From CALMFG01 sp963666035 (lineage in GTDB: Bacteria; Bacillota; Clostridia; Christensenellales; CALMFG01), in NCBI GenBank assembly GCA_963666035.2, contig CAXXJI010000006.1:247320-311319 (forward strand): a stretch of 64,000 bases of DNA, in the 5' to 3' direction. The notes under the pieces were generated by a model, which saw only the letters and a list, made by a program, of their open reading frames with translations, was not told the DNA's origin and searched no databases. Of the stretch, positions 17,416-26,323 are shown one piece after another (the first letter of the stretch is position 1; every line of letters begins with the position of its first letter). Made by a program: the position numbers and the translations under genes.

Positions 17416-17711
17416 TGAAAGATGCACATGATATTATCATCAAGCCGGTGTTGACCGAGCAGAGTTATGAACAGATATCTCATAAGAAATATACGTTTCT
17501 CGTAGACCCGAGAGCAACTAAAACGCAGATTAAAAATGCGGTTGAAGAAGTGTTCAATGTAAAGGTTGAAAAAATCAATACGCTGAACCAGCAGGGCAAG
17601 CTGAAACGTCAGGGCCGTTTTGAAGGCAGAAGAGCGGCTACAAAGAAGGCTTATGTGACCCTAACCAAAGGTTCTAAAGCGATTGACTTCTTTGAAGGCA
17701 TGGCACAATAG
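17415..17711 (+). CDS. rplW: 50S ribosomal protein L23
   Basis: Located at the tunnel exit, where trigger factor and SRP dock. 98 residues with the usual HDIIIKPVLTEQS start and the VNTLNQQGK-type loop (INTLNQQGKLKRQGR). One base overlaps the rplD stop. Confidence 0.96.
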   Translation: MKDAHDIIIKPVLTEQSYEQISHKKYTFLVDPRATKTQIKNAVEEVFNVKVEKINTLNQQGKLKRQGRFEGRRAATKKAYVTLTKGSKAIDFFEGMAQ

Positions 17712-17743
17712 TTTTTTTAAGATATTAGGAGGATTAGCGTAAA

Positions 17744-18577
17744 ATGGCGATTAAAAAATATAACCCGACTTCTCCGGGAAGACGGTTTATGTCCGTAAAC
17801 GCAAACGAAGAGATTACAGCGAAAACGCCTGAAAAATCTTTGACCGAATCGCTTTCCAAAAGCGGCGGCAGAAACGTGAACGGACGTATCACCGTGCGCC
17901 ACAGAGGCGGCGGCAACAAGCGTAAATACAGAATCATTGACTTTAAGCGCACCAAGGACGGGGTTCCGGCAACCGTTAAGACCATCGAGTACGATCCGAA
18001 CAGAACCGCGAATATCGCACTGATCTGCTATGCGGACGGCGAAAAAGCGTACATTCTGGCTCCGCTCGGTCTGAAAGTCGGCGACACGGTGCTGTCGGGC
18101 GAAAAGGCCGACATCAAACCCGGCAATGCGCTGAAGATTCAGAATATTCCGGTCGGAACCATGATCCACAATATCGAATTAAAGCCGGGCAGAGGCGGAC
18201 AGTTGGTCCGTTCAGCCGGCAATTCGGCACAGCTGATGGCTAAAGAAGGTGCGTATGCGCAAGTTCGACTGCCGTCGGGCGAAGTGCGGATGATTCCGAT
18301 TACAGCCAAAGCGACCATCGGTCAGGTTGGCAACGTGGAAAACGAAAACATCAATATCGGTAAAGCCGGTAAAAAGCGGCACATGGGCTTTAGACCCACG
18401 GTCAGAGGTTCGGTTATGAACCCGAATGACCATCCGCACGGCGGCGGCGAAGGAAAATCGCCGATCGGCCGACCCGGTCCTTCAACGCCTTGGGGTAAAC
18501 CGGCGCTGGGTTACAAGACCCGCGCCAAGAAGAACCCAACGAGCAAGTATATTGTAAAACGCAGAAACGCGAAATAG
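17744..18577 (+). CDS. rplB: 50S ribosomal protein L2
   Basis: L2 is needed for subunit joining and peptidyl transferase activity. 277 residues with the family start AIKKYNPTSPGRR and the catalytically important C-terminal segment (VMNPNDHPHGGGEGKSPIGR) containing the conserved histidine. AGGAGG lies 10 bases before the ATG. Confidence 0.97.
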   Translation: MAIKKYNPTSPGRRFMSVNANEEITAKTPEKSLTESLSKSGGRNVNGRITVRHRGGGNKRKYRIIDFKRTKDGVPATVKTIEYDPNRTANIALICYADGEKAYILAPLGLKVGDTVLSGEKADIKPGNALKIQNIPVGTMIHNIELKPGRGGQLVRSAGNSAQLMAKEGAYAQVRLPSGEVRMIPITAKATIGQVGNVENENINIGKAGKKRHMGFRPTVRGSVMNPNDHPHGGGEGKSPIGRPGPSTPWGKPALGYKTRAKKNPTSKYIVKRRNAK

Positions 18578-18603
18578 TCTTATAAAGGAGAGTTAAGTAA
18601 GAT

Positions 18604-18882
18604 ATGAGCAGATCGGTTAAAAAAGGACCGTTTGTCCAGGAAAAATTGCTGAAGCGGATTCAGGACATGAACGAGAAGAACGAAAAGAAGGTCTTGAAAA
18701 CATGGTCCAGAGCCAGCACGATTTTCCCGGAGATGGTGGGACACACGATTGCTGTACACGACGGCCGCAAGTTTGTGCCCGTGTATGCAACTGAAGATAT
18801 GGTGGGTCACAAGCTCGGCGAGTTTGCACCGACTAGAACATTTAGAGGACACGCGGGAAGCAAAACTTCCGGCGGAAAATAG
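18604..18882 (+). CDS. rpsS: 30S ribosomal protein S19
   Basis: Forms a complex with S13 in the 30S head. 92 residues, with the invariant start MSRSVKKGPFV and the RTFRGHAGSK end. 26 bases after rplB. Confidence 0.97.
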   Translation: MSRSVKKGPFVQEKLLKRIQDMNEKNEKKVLKTWSRASTIFPEMVGHTIAVHDGRKFVPVYATEDMVGHKLGEFAPTRTFRGHAGSKTSGGK

Positions 18883-18902
18883 GATAGGGAGGAAAGGAAC
18901 CA

Positions 18903-19289
18903 ATGGCAACGCGTCAAAGAGAAAAAGCTGCCAAACGGCAGGCTGAAAAGGACACAAGACCGCGGGCGATTGCAAAGCACGTCAGAATTTCCTCCAGCAA
19001 GGTGGGAATCGTTCTGGACTTGATCCGTGGCAAATCGGTGGCGGAAGCATTCGCAATTTTGATGCACACCCCGAAAGCTGCATCTGAGGTGGTGGCAAAA
19101 CTGCTGAAGAGCGCAGTGGCAAACGCAGAGAACAACCAAAGCTTGAGCGCGGATAACCTCTTTGTGGCAGAAACATTTGCGACAGAAGGAGTTACCATGA
19201 AGCGCTATCGGCCGCGCGCACAGGGCAGAGCAACAAGAATCAGAAAAAGAACCAGCCACATTACCGTCATCTTGGATGAGGTATCGTAA
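18903..19289 (+). CDS. rplV: 50S ribosomal protein L22
   Basis: L22 lines the exit tunnel and is a site of macrolide resistance. 128 residues: compared with the usual 110-115, there is an N-terminal extension of about 20 Lys/Arg/Glu-rich residues before the family start (AIAKHVRISSSKVGIVLDLI). The C-terminal beta-hairpin (RYRPRAQGRATRIRKRTSH) is typical. GGAGGAAAGG precedes the ATG at 18903, so the extension is probably translated. Confidence 0.95.
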   Translation: MATRQREKAAKRQAEKDTRPRAIAKHVRISSSKVGIVLDLIRGKSVAEAFAILMHTPKAASEVVAKLLKSAVANAENNQSLSADNLFVAETFATEGVTMKRYRPRAQGRATRIRKRTSHITVILDEVS

Positions 19290-19307
19290 AGGAGGAAAGG
19301 TTACGAT

Positions 19308-20003
19308 ATGGGTCAAAAAGTACATCCTCATGGTTTGAGGGTAGGAATTATCAAGGATTGGGACGCAAGATGGTTTGCAAAGAAGAAAGATTTCGCGGGC
19401 TATCTGTTTGAAGACAATAAAGTCAGAAAGTTCTTAAAAGAAAAGCTTTATGCTGCCGGTATTTCCAAGATTGAAACCGAACGTGCAGCCAACAAGCTGA
19501 CTGTCAGCATTTTCACATCCAAACCCGGCATCGTGATTGGCAAGCAAGGTGCGGGCGTGACAGCCATCAAAAATGATCTTTTGAAGCTGACTGGCCGCGA
19601 CTGTGTCGTGAATATCATCGAAGTGAAAAAGCCGGATCTGGATGCACAGCTGGTCGCTGAAAACGTGGCTTCCCAGTTGGAGCGCAGAATTTCTTTTAGA
19701 AGAGCGATGAAGCAGAGCATGGGCAGAACCATGAAATCTGGCGCAAAAGGAATCAAGATTATGTGTGGCGGCCGTTTGGGCGGTGCTGAAATTGCGAGAA
19801 GCGAAAGCTATTCGGAAGGTTCAATTCCGCTGCAGACCATCCGTGCTGATATTGATTACGGCTTTGCGGAAGCCAATACCACTTATGGTAAAATCGGGGT
19901 TAAAACCTGGATTTACACGGGTGAAGTTTTGGGTAATCCGCTGAAAGAGAAATACAACAACGCGGAAGGAGGAAAGCGAAATGTTAATGCCAAAAAGGGT
20001 TAA
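19308..20003 (+). CDS. rpsC: 30S ribosomal protein S3
   Basis: S3 lies at the mRNA entry channel and contributes helicase activity. 231 residues: start MGQKVHPHGLRVGI, KH domain with the GKQGAGV loop, and the conserved RTMKSGAKGIKIMCGGRL. Its last 23 bases overlap the start of rplP in another frame. Confidence 0.97.
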   Translation: MGQKVHPHGLRVGIIKDWDARWFAKKKDFAGYLFEDNKVRKFLKEKLYAAGISKIETERAANKLTVSIFTSKPGIVIGKQGAGVTAIKNDLLKLTGRDCVVNIIEVKKPDLDAQLVAENVASQLERRISFRRAMKQSMGRTMKSGAKGIKIMCGGRLGGAEIARSESYSEGSIPLQTIRADIDYGFAEANTTYGKIGVKTWIYTGEVLGNPLKEKYNNAEGGKRNVNAKKG

Positions 20004-20403
20004 ACACAGAAAAGTCCAACGCGGACGTATGAAAGGCAGCGCACAAAAAGGCAATTTCGTATCCTACGGCGATTTCGGTCTGGTGGCATTACAGCCATCA
20101 TGGATCACCAGCAACCAGATTGAAGCAGCTCGTGTTGCGATGACGCGTTATATCAAAAGAGGCGGTAAGGTTTGGATCAAAATCTTCCCGCACAAACCGG
20201 TGACCAAAAAGCCGGCCGAAACCCGCATGGGCTCCGGTAAAGGCGCACCCGAATACTGGGTGGCGGTTGTGAAACCGGGCAGGGTCATGTTTGAAATTGC
20301 AGGTGTTTCCGAAGAAGTGGCGAAGGAAGCTTTACGGCTTGCCGCCCACAAACTGCCGGTCAAATGCAAAGTCATCAAGAAAACTGACCAGAAAGAAGAT
20401 TAG
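19981..20403 (+). CDS. rplP: 50S ribosomal protein L16
   Basis: Helps position A-site tRNA on the 50S subunit. 140 residues with the invariant start MLMPKRVKHRKVQRG. The ATG at 19981 lies inside rpsC and is preceded by GGAAGGAGGAAAG, so the 23-base overlap is real and implies translational coupling. Confidence 0.96.
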   Translation: MLMPKRVKHRKVQRGRMKGSAQKGNFVSYGDFGLVALQPSWITSNQIEAARVAMTRYIKRGGKVWIKIFPHKPVTKKPAETRMGSGKGAPEYWVAVVKPGRVMFEIAGVSEEVAKEALRLAAHKLPVKCKVIKKTDQKED

Positions 20404-20416
20404 GTGGTGAGCGTAG

Positions 20417-20638
20417 ATGAAGGCAAGTGAAATAAGAGAATTATCCATGAACGAACTGAATACAAAGCTATCTGACCTGAAGTCTGAGCTTTTTAACCTA
20501 CGTTTCCAGCTGGCAACCGGTCAGCTCAACAACCCGGTATCCATTAAGAACACAAAAAAGGATATCGCCAGGGTCGCGACAATCATCAAGGAACGTGAAC
20601 TGAAGGCTAAAATAGCCGATAAAAAGGAGGTTAATTAG
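20417..20638 (+). CDS. rpmC: 50S ribosomal protein L29
   Basis: Small helical protein near the tunnel exit, next to L23. 73 residues with start MKASEIRELSMNELNTKL and the LFNLRFQLATGQL helix. TTAGGTGGTGAGCG lies before the ATG. Confidence 0.96.
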   Translation: MKASEIRELSMNELNTKLSDLKSELFNLRFQLATGQLNNPVSIKNTKKDIARVATIIKERELKAKIADKKEVN

Positions 20639-20640
20639 CC

Positions 20641-20904
20641 GTGAGTGAAGCAGCAAGAACATTCCGTAAAACCCGTACGGGCGTTGTGGTTTCGGACAAA
20701 ATGGATAAGACCATTGTGGTCTCCATTTTACAGAGAAAAAAGCACCCCAAATATGGAAAAACGGTGAAAGTAACGAAAAAGATCCATGCGCATGATGAAG
20801 AAAACGCATGCGGCATAGGCGATACGGTTAAAGTGATGGAGACCCGTCCACTTAGCAAACAAAAAAGATGGAGACTCGTTGAGATAGTCGAAAAGGCTAA
20901 GTAA
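20641..20904 (+). CDS. rpsQ: 30S ribosomal protein S17
   Basis: Primary 16S rRNA-binding protein. 87 residues; the OB-fold patterns KTRTGVVVSDKMDKTIVV and HAHDEENACGIGD are clear. GTG start two bases after the rpmC stop; the AAAAAGGAGG in the end of rpmC is its ribosome-binding site. Confidence 0.96.
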   Translation: MSEAARTFRKTRTGVVVSDKMDKTIVVSILQRKKHPKYGKTVKVTKKIHAHDEENACGIGDTVKVMETRPLSKQKRWRLVEIVEKAK

Positions 20905-20929
20905 ACGTGTTAGCAAGGAGGCAAATCAT

Positions 20930-21298
20930 ATGATTCAAACAGAAACACGCCTTAAAGTTGCGGATAACACGGGAGCCAAGGTTATCCAGTGCATCAAAGT
21001 CTTAGGCGGATCAAAAAGAAAGACTGCCAATATCGGTGATGTCATTATCGCCAGCGTCAAGTCTGCCGCTCCCGGCGGTGTGGCCAAAAAGAAAGATGTT
21101 GTGAAAGCCGTTATCGTTAGAACCGTCTACGGCATCTCAAGAGCGGACGGATCTTATATCCAGTTTGATGATAACGCTGCTGTGATTATTGATGATAACA
21201 AACAGCCAAAAGGTACACGTATCTTCGGTCCTGTGGCACGTGAGCTTCGTGAGAAAGATTATATGAAGATCATCTCTCTGGCTCCGGAAGTTTTATAG
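20930..21298 (+). CDS. rplN: 50S ribosomal protein L14
   Basis: Part of the intersubunit bridge and target of the silencing factor RsfS. 122 residues, with start MIQTETRLKVADNTGAK and the C-terminal GPVARELREKDYMKIISLAPEVL. AAGGAGG precedes the ATG. Confidence 0.97.
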   Translation: MIQTETRLKVADNTGAKVIQCIKVLGGSKRKTANIGDVIIASVKSAAPGGVAKKKDVVKAVIVRTVYGISRADGSYIQFDDNAAVIIDDNKQPKGTRIFGPVARELREKDYMKIISLAPEVL

Positions 21299-21315
21299 GA
21301 AAGGAAAGATAATAA

Positions 21316-21636
21316 ATGGCTATGCATGTAAAAAAAGATGACCGTGTCGTTGTGATTTCCGGCAAAGACAAAGGGAAAAAAGGCAAAGTAATGGTTGCCA
21401 TGCCCGCAAAGGGACGCGTCATTGTTGAAAAAGTCAATATGCTTACAAAGCACACACGCCCAAGAAAGCAGAACGATACCGGCGGTATCATCCATCAGGA
21501 AGGCGCCATCGAGGCATCTAACGTGATGCTGGTTTGCAGCAAGTGCGGCAAGGCAACACGGATTGCCTATAAGGTCTTAAAAGACGGATCCAAATCCCGT
21601 GTTTGTAAGAAATGTGGCGAAACTTTTGACAAATAG
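21316..21636 (+). CDS. rplX: 50S ribosomal protein L24 with C-terminal zinc ribbon
   Basis: Assembly initiator of the 50S subunit. 106 residues. The KOW part (VISGKDKGKKGKVM) is followed by a C-terminal CSKC...CKKC pair, a zinc-ribbon form common in Firmicutes. Begins 17 bases after rplN. Confidence 0.96.
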   Translation: MAMHVKKDDRVVVISGKDKGKKGKVMVAMPAKGRVIVEKVNMLTKHTRPRKQNDTGGIIHQEGAIEASNVMLVCSKCGKATRIAYKVLKDGSKSRVCKKCGETFDK

Positions 21637-21663
21637 AACTAAACCGATAGGAGGTAATCTACA

Positions 21664-22203
21664 TTGCCTAGATTAAAAGATACTTACAAAAAAGATATCA
21701 TTCCTGCGTTGATAAAAAAGTTTGGCTATAAAAATGTGATGCAAGTGCCCAAACTGGAGAAAATCACCATCAATATGGGTATGGGTGATGCTCACATGAA
21801 TGCAAAATCACTGGATTCTGCGCTGGACGATCTGGCGACCATTTCGGGTCAAAAGCCGGTGGTCACCACAGCCAAGAAATCCGTTGCTAACTTTAAAGTC
21901 AGAGAAGGAATGAAAGTTGGAGCAAAGGTCACCCTTCGCGGTGACAGAATGTACGAGTTTTTGGACAGACTGATGAACGTGGCACTGCCACGCGTGAGAG
22001 ACTTTCGCGGGATCTCATCCAAGTCTTTTGACGGCAGAGGGAACTTTGCGATGGGCTTAAAAGAACAGTTGGTCTTTCCTGAAATAAACTACGATAACGT
22101 GGACAAGGTAAGAGGTATGGACATTGCGGTGGTCACCACGGCAAATACCGATGAGGAAGCATTCGAACTATTGAGTCTGTTCGGCATGCCTTTCGCTAAA
22201 TAA
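21664..22203 (+). CDS. rplE: 50S ribosomal protein L5
   Basis: Binds 5S rRNA and contacts P-site tRNA. 179 residues with the family start PRLKDTYKKDIIPAL and the blocks ITINMGMGDA and GRGNFAMGLKEQ. Start is TTG, confirmed by AGGAGGTAA 9 bases upstream and by alignment with the usual N-terminus. Confidence 0.96.
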   Translation: MPRLKDTYKKDIIPALIKKFGYKNVMQVPKLEKITINMGMGDAHMNAKSLDSALDDLATISGQKPVVTTAKKSVANFKVREGMKVGAKVTLRGDRMYEFLDRLMNVALPRVRDFRGISSKSFDGRGNFAMGLKEQLVFPEINYDNVDKVRGMDIAVVTTANTDEEAFELLSLFGMPFAK

Positions 22204-22215
22204 GGAGGAATCACG

Positions 22216-22401
22216 TTGGCTAAAAAATCGATGATTAACAAACAGCAGAAAGGTTCTAAGTTTTCGACACGGAACTATACCCGCTGCAGTATCTGCGGTA
22301 GACCGCATGCGGTACTTAGAAAATATGGCATCTGCCGTATCTGCTTTAGAGAATTGGCCTATAAGGGCGAGATTCCCGGCGTTAAAAAAGCGAGCTGGTA
22401 G
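22216..22401 (+). CDS. rpsN: 30S ribosomal protein S14, zinc type
   Basis: Short S14 (type Z) of 61 residues with the zinc cysteines at 24, 27, 40 and 43. TTG start preceded by AAGGAGG, 12 bases after rplE. Confidence 0.96.
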   Translation: MAKKSMINKQQKGSKFSTRNYTRCSICGRPHAVLRKYGICRICFRELAYKGEIPGVKKASW

Positions 22402-22451
22402 ACGCGTTTATACTTTTTAAAGAGTTTGAAATACAAAAGGAGGTAGTCTAG

Positions 22452-22850
22452 ATGCCTGTTACAGATCCAGTAGCGGATATGCTTACAAGGATTAGAAATG
22501 CTTTGGTTGCAAAGCATGATGTTATAAGTCTTCCCGCTTCCAAGGTGAAAAAATCCATCGCGCAGATACTCTTGACCGAAGGATACATCAAAGGATACGA
22601 GTTTATTGACGAGGGTCCTCAAGGAAGCTTGAAAATCACATTGAAATACGGACCTCACGGTGAGCGTGTGATTACGGGGCTAAAGCGCATCAGCAAGCCC
22701 GGTTTACGCGTGTATGCCAAAAAGGATGAAGTGCCAAGAGTGCTTGGCGGCTTAGGAATTGCGATTATATCCACTTCCAAAGGCATCATCACGGATGCGG
22801 AAGCCAGACAGGGTTCGGTCGGCGGCGAAGTGATGGCCTACATCTGGTAG
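22452..22850 (+). CDS. rpsH: 30S ribosomal protein S8
   Basis: Primary binder of the central domain of 16S rRNA; in Escherichia coli it represses the spc operon. 132 residues with start PVTDPVADMLTRIRNA and the C-terminal STSKGIITDAEARQ. AAGGAGGTAG precedes the ATG. Confidence 0.97.
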   Translation: MPVTDPVADMLTRIRNALVAKHDVISLPASKVKKSIAQILLTEGYIKGYEFIDEGPQGSLKITLKYGPHGERVITGLKRISKPGLRVYAKKDEVPRVLGGLGIAIISTSKGIITDAEARQGSVGGEVMAYIW

Positions 22851-22920
22851 TGTCTAAAGCGGACGACGAAACAAACAAAAAACGAAATTAACTTAAGGAA
22901 ATTTTGGAGGTGCAAGGAAA

Positions 22921-23460
22921 ATGTCCAGAATAGGAAACCTTCCTATAAACATTCCTGCCGGTCTCAATATCGACGTTAGCAAAGATAACATCGTGAAGGT
23001 CAAAGGCCCAAAAGGTGAACTGAGCACTAAAATAAACAGCGACATGAAGATTTCGGTTAAGGAAGGCGTGCTGACTGTAGAACGCCCCACCGACAGAAAA
23101 GATCACAGAGCGCTGCATGGCCTCAGCCGTGCGCTGATTAACAATATGGTTGTTGGAGTTTCCGACGGCTTTAAAAAGACACTGAAAATCGTTGGTGTTG
23201 GTTACAGAGCGGCAAAGCAGGGCAACAAAATTGTGCTGAACCTTGGACTTTCCCATCCGGTAGAGGTTGAAGAGGAAAAGGGGGTTACCTTTGAGGTGCC
23301 CGATCAGACCACCATTGTAGTCAGCGGTATCGACAAACAGCAGGTGGGCGAAGTAGCCGCAGAGATTCGTAAACTCAGACCGCCAGAGCCGTATAAAGGC
23401 AAAGGCATCCGGTATGAGGATGAATATGTCCGCCGCAAAGTCGGCAAGACCGGAATGTAG
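22921..23460 (+). CDS. rplF: 50S ribosomal protein L6
   Basis: Located near the GTPase centre. 179 residues with start MSRIGNLPINIPAGL and the C-terminal pattern RPPEPYKGKGIRYEDE. Preceded by TTGGAGGTGCAAGG after a 70-base gap. Confidence 0.97.
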   Translation: MSRIGNLPINIPAGLNIDVSKDNIVKVKGPKGELSTKINSDMKISVKEGVLTVERPTDRKDHRALHGLSRALINNMVVGVSDGFKKTLKIVGVGYRAAKQGNKIVLNLGLSHPVEVEEEKGVTFEVPDQTTIVVSGIDKQQVGEVAAEIRKLRPPEPYKGKGIRYEDEYVRRKVGKTGM

Positions 23461-23487
23461 TCGGTAACTGAAAGGTGGCAAATTAAA

Positions 23488-23856
23488 TTGATTAAAAAAG
23501 CGGATAAAAACAAAAGACGTATCGCGCGCCACTATCGGCAGCGTAATAAAATCAGCGGAAGCGCTGCACGTCCTCGTTTGAGTGTGTTTAGAAGTGCCAA
23601 ACACATCTATGCACAGGTCATTGATGACGTTAAAGGCGTTACTCTGGCTTCGGCTTCCACCATAGAGGCGGAAGTCAGGGCGAAAATCAGCGGTAAAAAC
23701 AAAACCGAAGAGGCTATGATTGTCGGCGAATTTGTCGGTAAACGGGCAAAAGCCAAGAAAATTGATGAAGTCGTGTTTGATAGAGGTGGTTTTCTCTATA
23801 CCGGCAGAGTGGCTGCTCTTGCGGATGGCGCAAGAAAAGCAGGACTAAAATTTTAA
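23488..23856 (+). CDS. rplR: 50S ribosomal protein L18
   Basis: 5S rRNA-binding protein. 122 residues with RPRLSVFRSAKHIYAQVIDD and the C-terminal FDRGGFLYTGRVAALADGAR. TTG start after GAAAGGTGG. Confidence 0.96.
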   Translation: MIKKADKNKRRIARHYRQRNKISGSAARPRLSVFRSAKHIYAQVIDDVKGVTLASASTIEAEVRAKISGKNKTEEAMIVGEFVGKRAKAKKIDEVVFDRGGFLYTGRVAALADGARKAGLKF

Positions 23857-23874
23857 GAGGAGGCGAGACATACT

Positions 23875-24375
23875 TTGCAACGTTTTGAAGAAAAAGATAA
23901 TGAGTTTAAAGAAAAACTGGTTGCGGTCAACAGAGTCGCCAAAGTTGTAAAAGGCGGACGTAATTTCCGGTTTACGGCATTGGTTGTTGTTGGCGATGAA
24001 AAGGGAAAAGTCGGCGCCGGCCTCGGCAAAGCGGCTGAAATTCCGGAAGCGATCAGAAAAGCAGTCCAGAAGGCTAAACGCAGCATGGTGACCGTACCGA
24101 TCGAAGACACCACTATCCCGCATGAGATCGTGGGTGTGTTCGGAAGAGGCAAAGTGCTGTTGCTGCCGGCTTCCAAAGGTACCGGCGTTATCGCGGGCGG
24201 ACCCGCGCGTGCGGTTCTGGAACTGGCGGGATATAAAGACATTCGAACCAAATCGTATGGTTCAAACACGCCGGCAAACTGCGTAAAAGCAACGCTTGAG
24301 GGTTTAAAAGCATTAAAAACCCCCGAACAGGTTGCCAAACTTCGCGGTATGAGCGTTGACCAGCTGAGGAGGTAA
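23875..24375 (+). CDS. rpsE: 30S ribosomal protein S5
   Basis: Acts in decoding fidelity and mRNA unwinding. 166 residues with the double-stranded-RNA-binding N-domain (VNRVAKVVKGGRNFRF) and GRGKVLLLPASKGTG. TTG start after AGAGGAGGCG. Confidence 0.96.
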   Translation: MQRFEEKDNEFKEKLVAVNRVAKVVKGGRNFRFTALVVVGDEKGKVGAGLGKAAEIPEAIRKAVQKAKRSMVTVPIEDTTIPHEIVGVFGRGKVLLLPASKGTGVIAGGPARAVLELAGYKDIRTKSYGSNTPANCVKATLEGLKALKTPEQVAKLRGMSVDQLRR

Positions 24376-24378
24376 CGT

Positions 24379-24570
24379 ATGGCTACAAAAGTTAAAAAAG
24401 TGAAGATTAAGTATGTGAAGTCAGGCATCGGGTATCCTAAGAGACAAAAAGATACCGTTCGTGCACTCGGTCTTGGCAAGCTTAACAGTGAAGTGATAAA
24501 AGACTTGACACCGGAAGTGGCTGGGATGATTAATAAAGTATCCCATCTCGTTTCGGTCGAGGAAGTTTAA
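24379..24570 (+). CDS. rpmD: 50S ribosomal protein L30
   Basis: 63-residue protein with the L30 pattern KYVKSGIGYPKRQKDTVRAL and LGLGKLN. Starts three bases after rpsE; the GAGGAGG site overlaps the rpsE end. Confidence 0.95.
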   Translation: MATKVKKVKIKYVKSGIGYPKRQKDTVRALGLGKLNSEVIKDLTPEVAGMINKVSHLVSVEEV

Positions 24571-24584
24571 GGAGGACCTATCAA

Positions 24585-25028
24585 TTGAGACTTGATGATT
24601 TAAAAGCCCCGAAGGGTTCTACAAAGTCGCGCAAGCGCGTGGGCAGAGGAACGGGCTCGGGAATGGGCAAAACCTCCACTCGCGGACAGGACGGCCAGAA
24701 CTCGCGTTCCGGCGGCGGTACCCGTCCCGGTTTTGAAGGCGGACAGATGCCCCTTTCACGGAGACTTCCGAAAAGAGGCTTTACCAATATCTTCAGCAAG
24801 GTTTATGCTACCGTAAACGTTCGTATGCTTGACGGCTTTAAGGACGGCGATGTGGTCAGCGCTGAGGTTTTGAAGGAAAAGAACATTATTAAGAAGATCG
24901 GCGACGGTTTAAAAATTTTGGGTGACGGTGAAGTGACCGCAAAATTGACTGTCAAAGCAGCAAAGTTTACCGAATCGGCAAAAGCTAAAATTGAGGCGGC
25001 CGGAGGCACTTGCGAGGTGGTTAAATAA
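24585..25028 (+). CDS. rplO: 50S ribosomal protein L15
   Basis: Late-assembly 50S protein. 147 residues with the glycine/arginine-rich N-terminus (RVGRGTGSGMGKTSTRGQ) and GGQMPLSRRLPKRGF. TTG start after AAGGAGG. The stop overlaps the secY ATG (TAATG). Confidence 0.96.
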   Translation: MRLDDLKAPKGSTKSRKRVGRGTGSGMGKTSTRGQDGQNSRSGGGTRPGFEGGQMPLSRRLPKRGFTNIFSKVYATVNVRMLDGFKDGDVVSAEVLKEKNIIKKIGDGLKILGDGEVTAKLTVKAAKFTESAKAKIEAAGGTCEVVK

Positions 25029-26305
25029 TGTTAAAGACACTGGTCAACGCATGGAAGGTACCGGATTTAAGAAAACGGATTCTGTTTACCCTGTTGATTT
25101 TGTTTATTTACCGGTTGGGCACACATGTGCCGATTCCGGGAATCAACGCGGATTATGTTGCAAGCACCATTAGCCAATCCACGCTGTTCTCCAATCTGGA
25201 TATTCTCGTCGGCGGTGCGCTGACGTCGCTGACGGTTTTTGCCTTGGGTATTTTACCCTACATCAACTCGTCCATCATCATGAACCTTCTGCCCATGGCG
25301 ATTCCATCTTTGGAGCGTATGGTTAAAGAAGGCCCGGAAGGCAGAAAGAAAATTGCGTCCATCACCCGTTATTTAACTGTGGTGCTCGGTCTTTTCATGG
25401 CTGTCGGCGTGATGCTGTCTTTGGGTGACAGCGCATTAATCGAGCCGACCCTGTTTAACAAGATCACCGTGGTGATGTGTTTAACGGCAGGTACGGCATT
25501 TATCATGTGGTTGGGAGAAAAAATCAACGAGCAAGGCATCGGCAACGGTATCTCTCTCATCATCTTTATCTCGATCGTATCAAGATTGCCGCAGATGTTT
25601 GGCCTGATGATTCAAAACACCTTTATGGAGAGCCCGCGTCTGATGACATTGGGAACATTCTTTGCCATCATCATCGTTTTGCTGATCACCTTGGTTGGCA
25701 TCACATTTGTGGACTTGGGTGAAAGAAGGATTCCGGTTCAGTACGCAAAACGCGTGGTGGGCAGAAAGATGTATGGCGGACAATCCACCTACATCCCGAT
25801 GAAGATCAACCAATCCGGCGTGTTGCCGCTGATCTTCGCGATGACGCTGATGCAGTTTCCTGCATTGCTGATTGGGTTTTTCGCAAAGGATACCGCACCC
25901 ATTTCGGTGTTCTATAAAACTCATCTGGCGGCGGGAACAGGGGTATACGCGTTCATCTACGCGCTGCTCATCTTCTTCTTTACGTTCTTCTATACACAGA
26001 TTTCGTTTAATCCGATTGATGTGTCCAAGAACATCCAGCAGAACGGCGGATTCATCCTGGGCATTCGCCCCGGTAAACCGACGTCTGACTATCTGGCTAA
26101 GATACTATCCAAGGTTACGTTGTTCGGCGCACTGTTTTTGGCGCTGATTGCAGCGGTACCGACGCTGATGAAAGCACTCAGCACCGTGGCAGGCGGCATC
26201 TTTGGCGCCACGTCACTGCTCATCATGGTTAACGTTTCGCTTGAAACGACCAAACAGATTGAGTCACAGCTGCTGATGCGTCACTATAAAGGCTTCTTGA
26301 AATAG
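25028..26305 (+). CDS. secY: Preprotein translocase subunit SecY
   Basis: Pore of the SecYEG channel that moves proteins across or into the cytoplasmic membrane. 425 residues, ten membrane segments. Family marks include GTHVPIPGIN near the start, the plug-associated FALGILPYINSSIIM and the cytoplasmic loop with GKPTSDYLAKI. Translationally coupled to rplO, as in most bacteria. Confidence 0.97.
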   Translation: MLKTLVNAWKVPDLRKRILFTLLILFIYRLGTHVPIPGINADYVASTISQSTLFSNLDILVGGALTSLTVFALGILPYINSSIIMNLLPMAIPSLERMVKEGPEGRKKIASITRYLTVVLGLFMAVGVMLSLGDSALIEPTLFNKITVVMCLTAGTAFIMWLGEKINEQGIGNGISLIIFISIVSRLPQMFGLMIQNTFMESPRLMTLGTFFAIIIVLLITLVGITFVDLGERRIPVQYAKRVVGRKMYGGQSTYIPMKINQSGVLPLIFAMTLMQFPALLIGFFAKDTAPISVFYKTHLAAGTGVYAFIYALLIFFFTFFYTQISFNPIDVSKNIQQNGGFILGIRPGKPTSDYLAKILSKVTLFGALFLALIAAVPTLMKALSTVAGGIFGATSLLIMVNVSLETTKQIESQLLMRHYKGFLK

Positions 26306-26323
26306 CATTTGGAGTTAAAGCGA

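Noticed and set aside
19981..20003. rpsC-rplP overlap read as a frameshift
   Set aside because: Both proteins have complete normal ends; L16 starts with its usual MLMPKRV and has its own ribosome-binding site inside rpsC.
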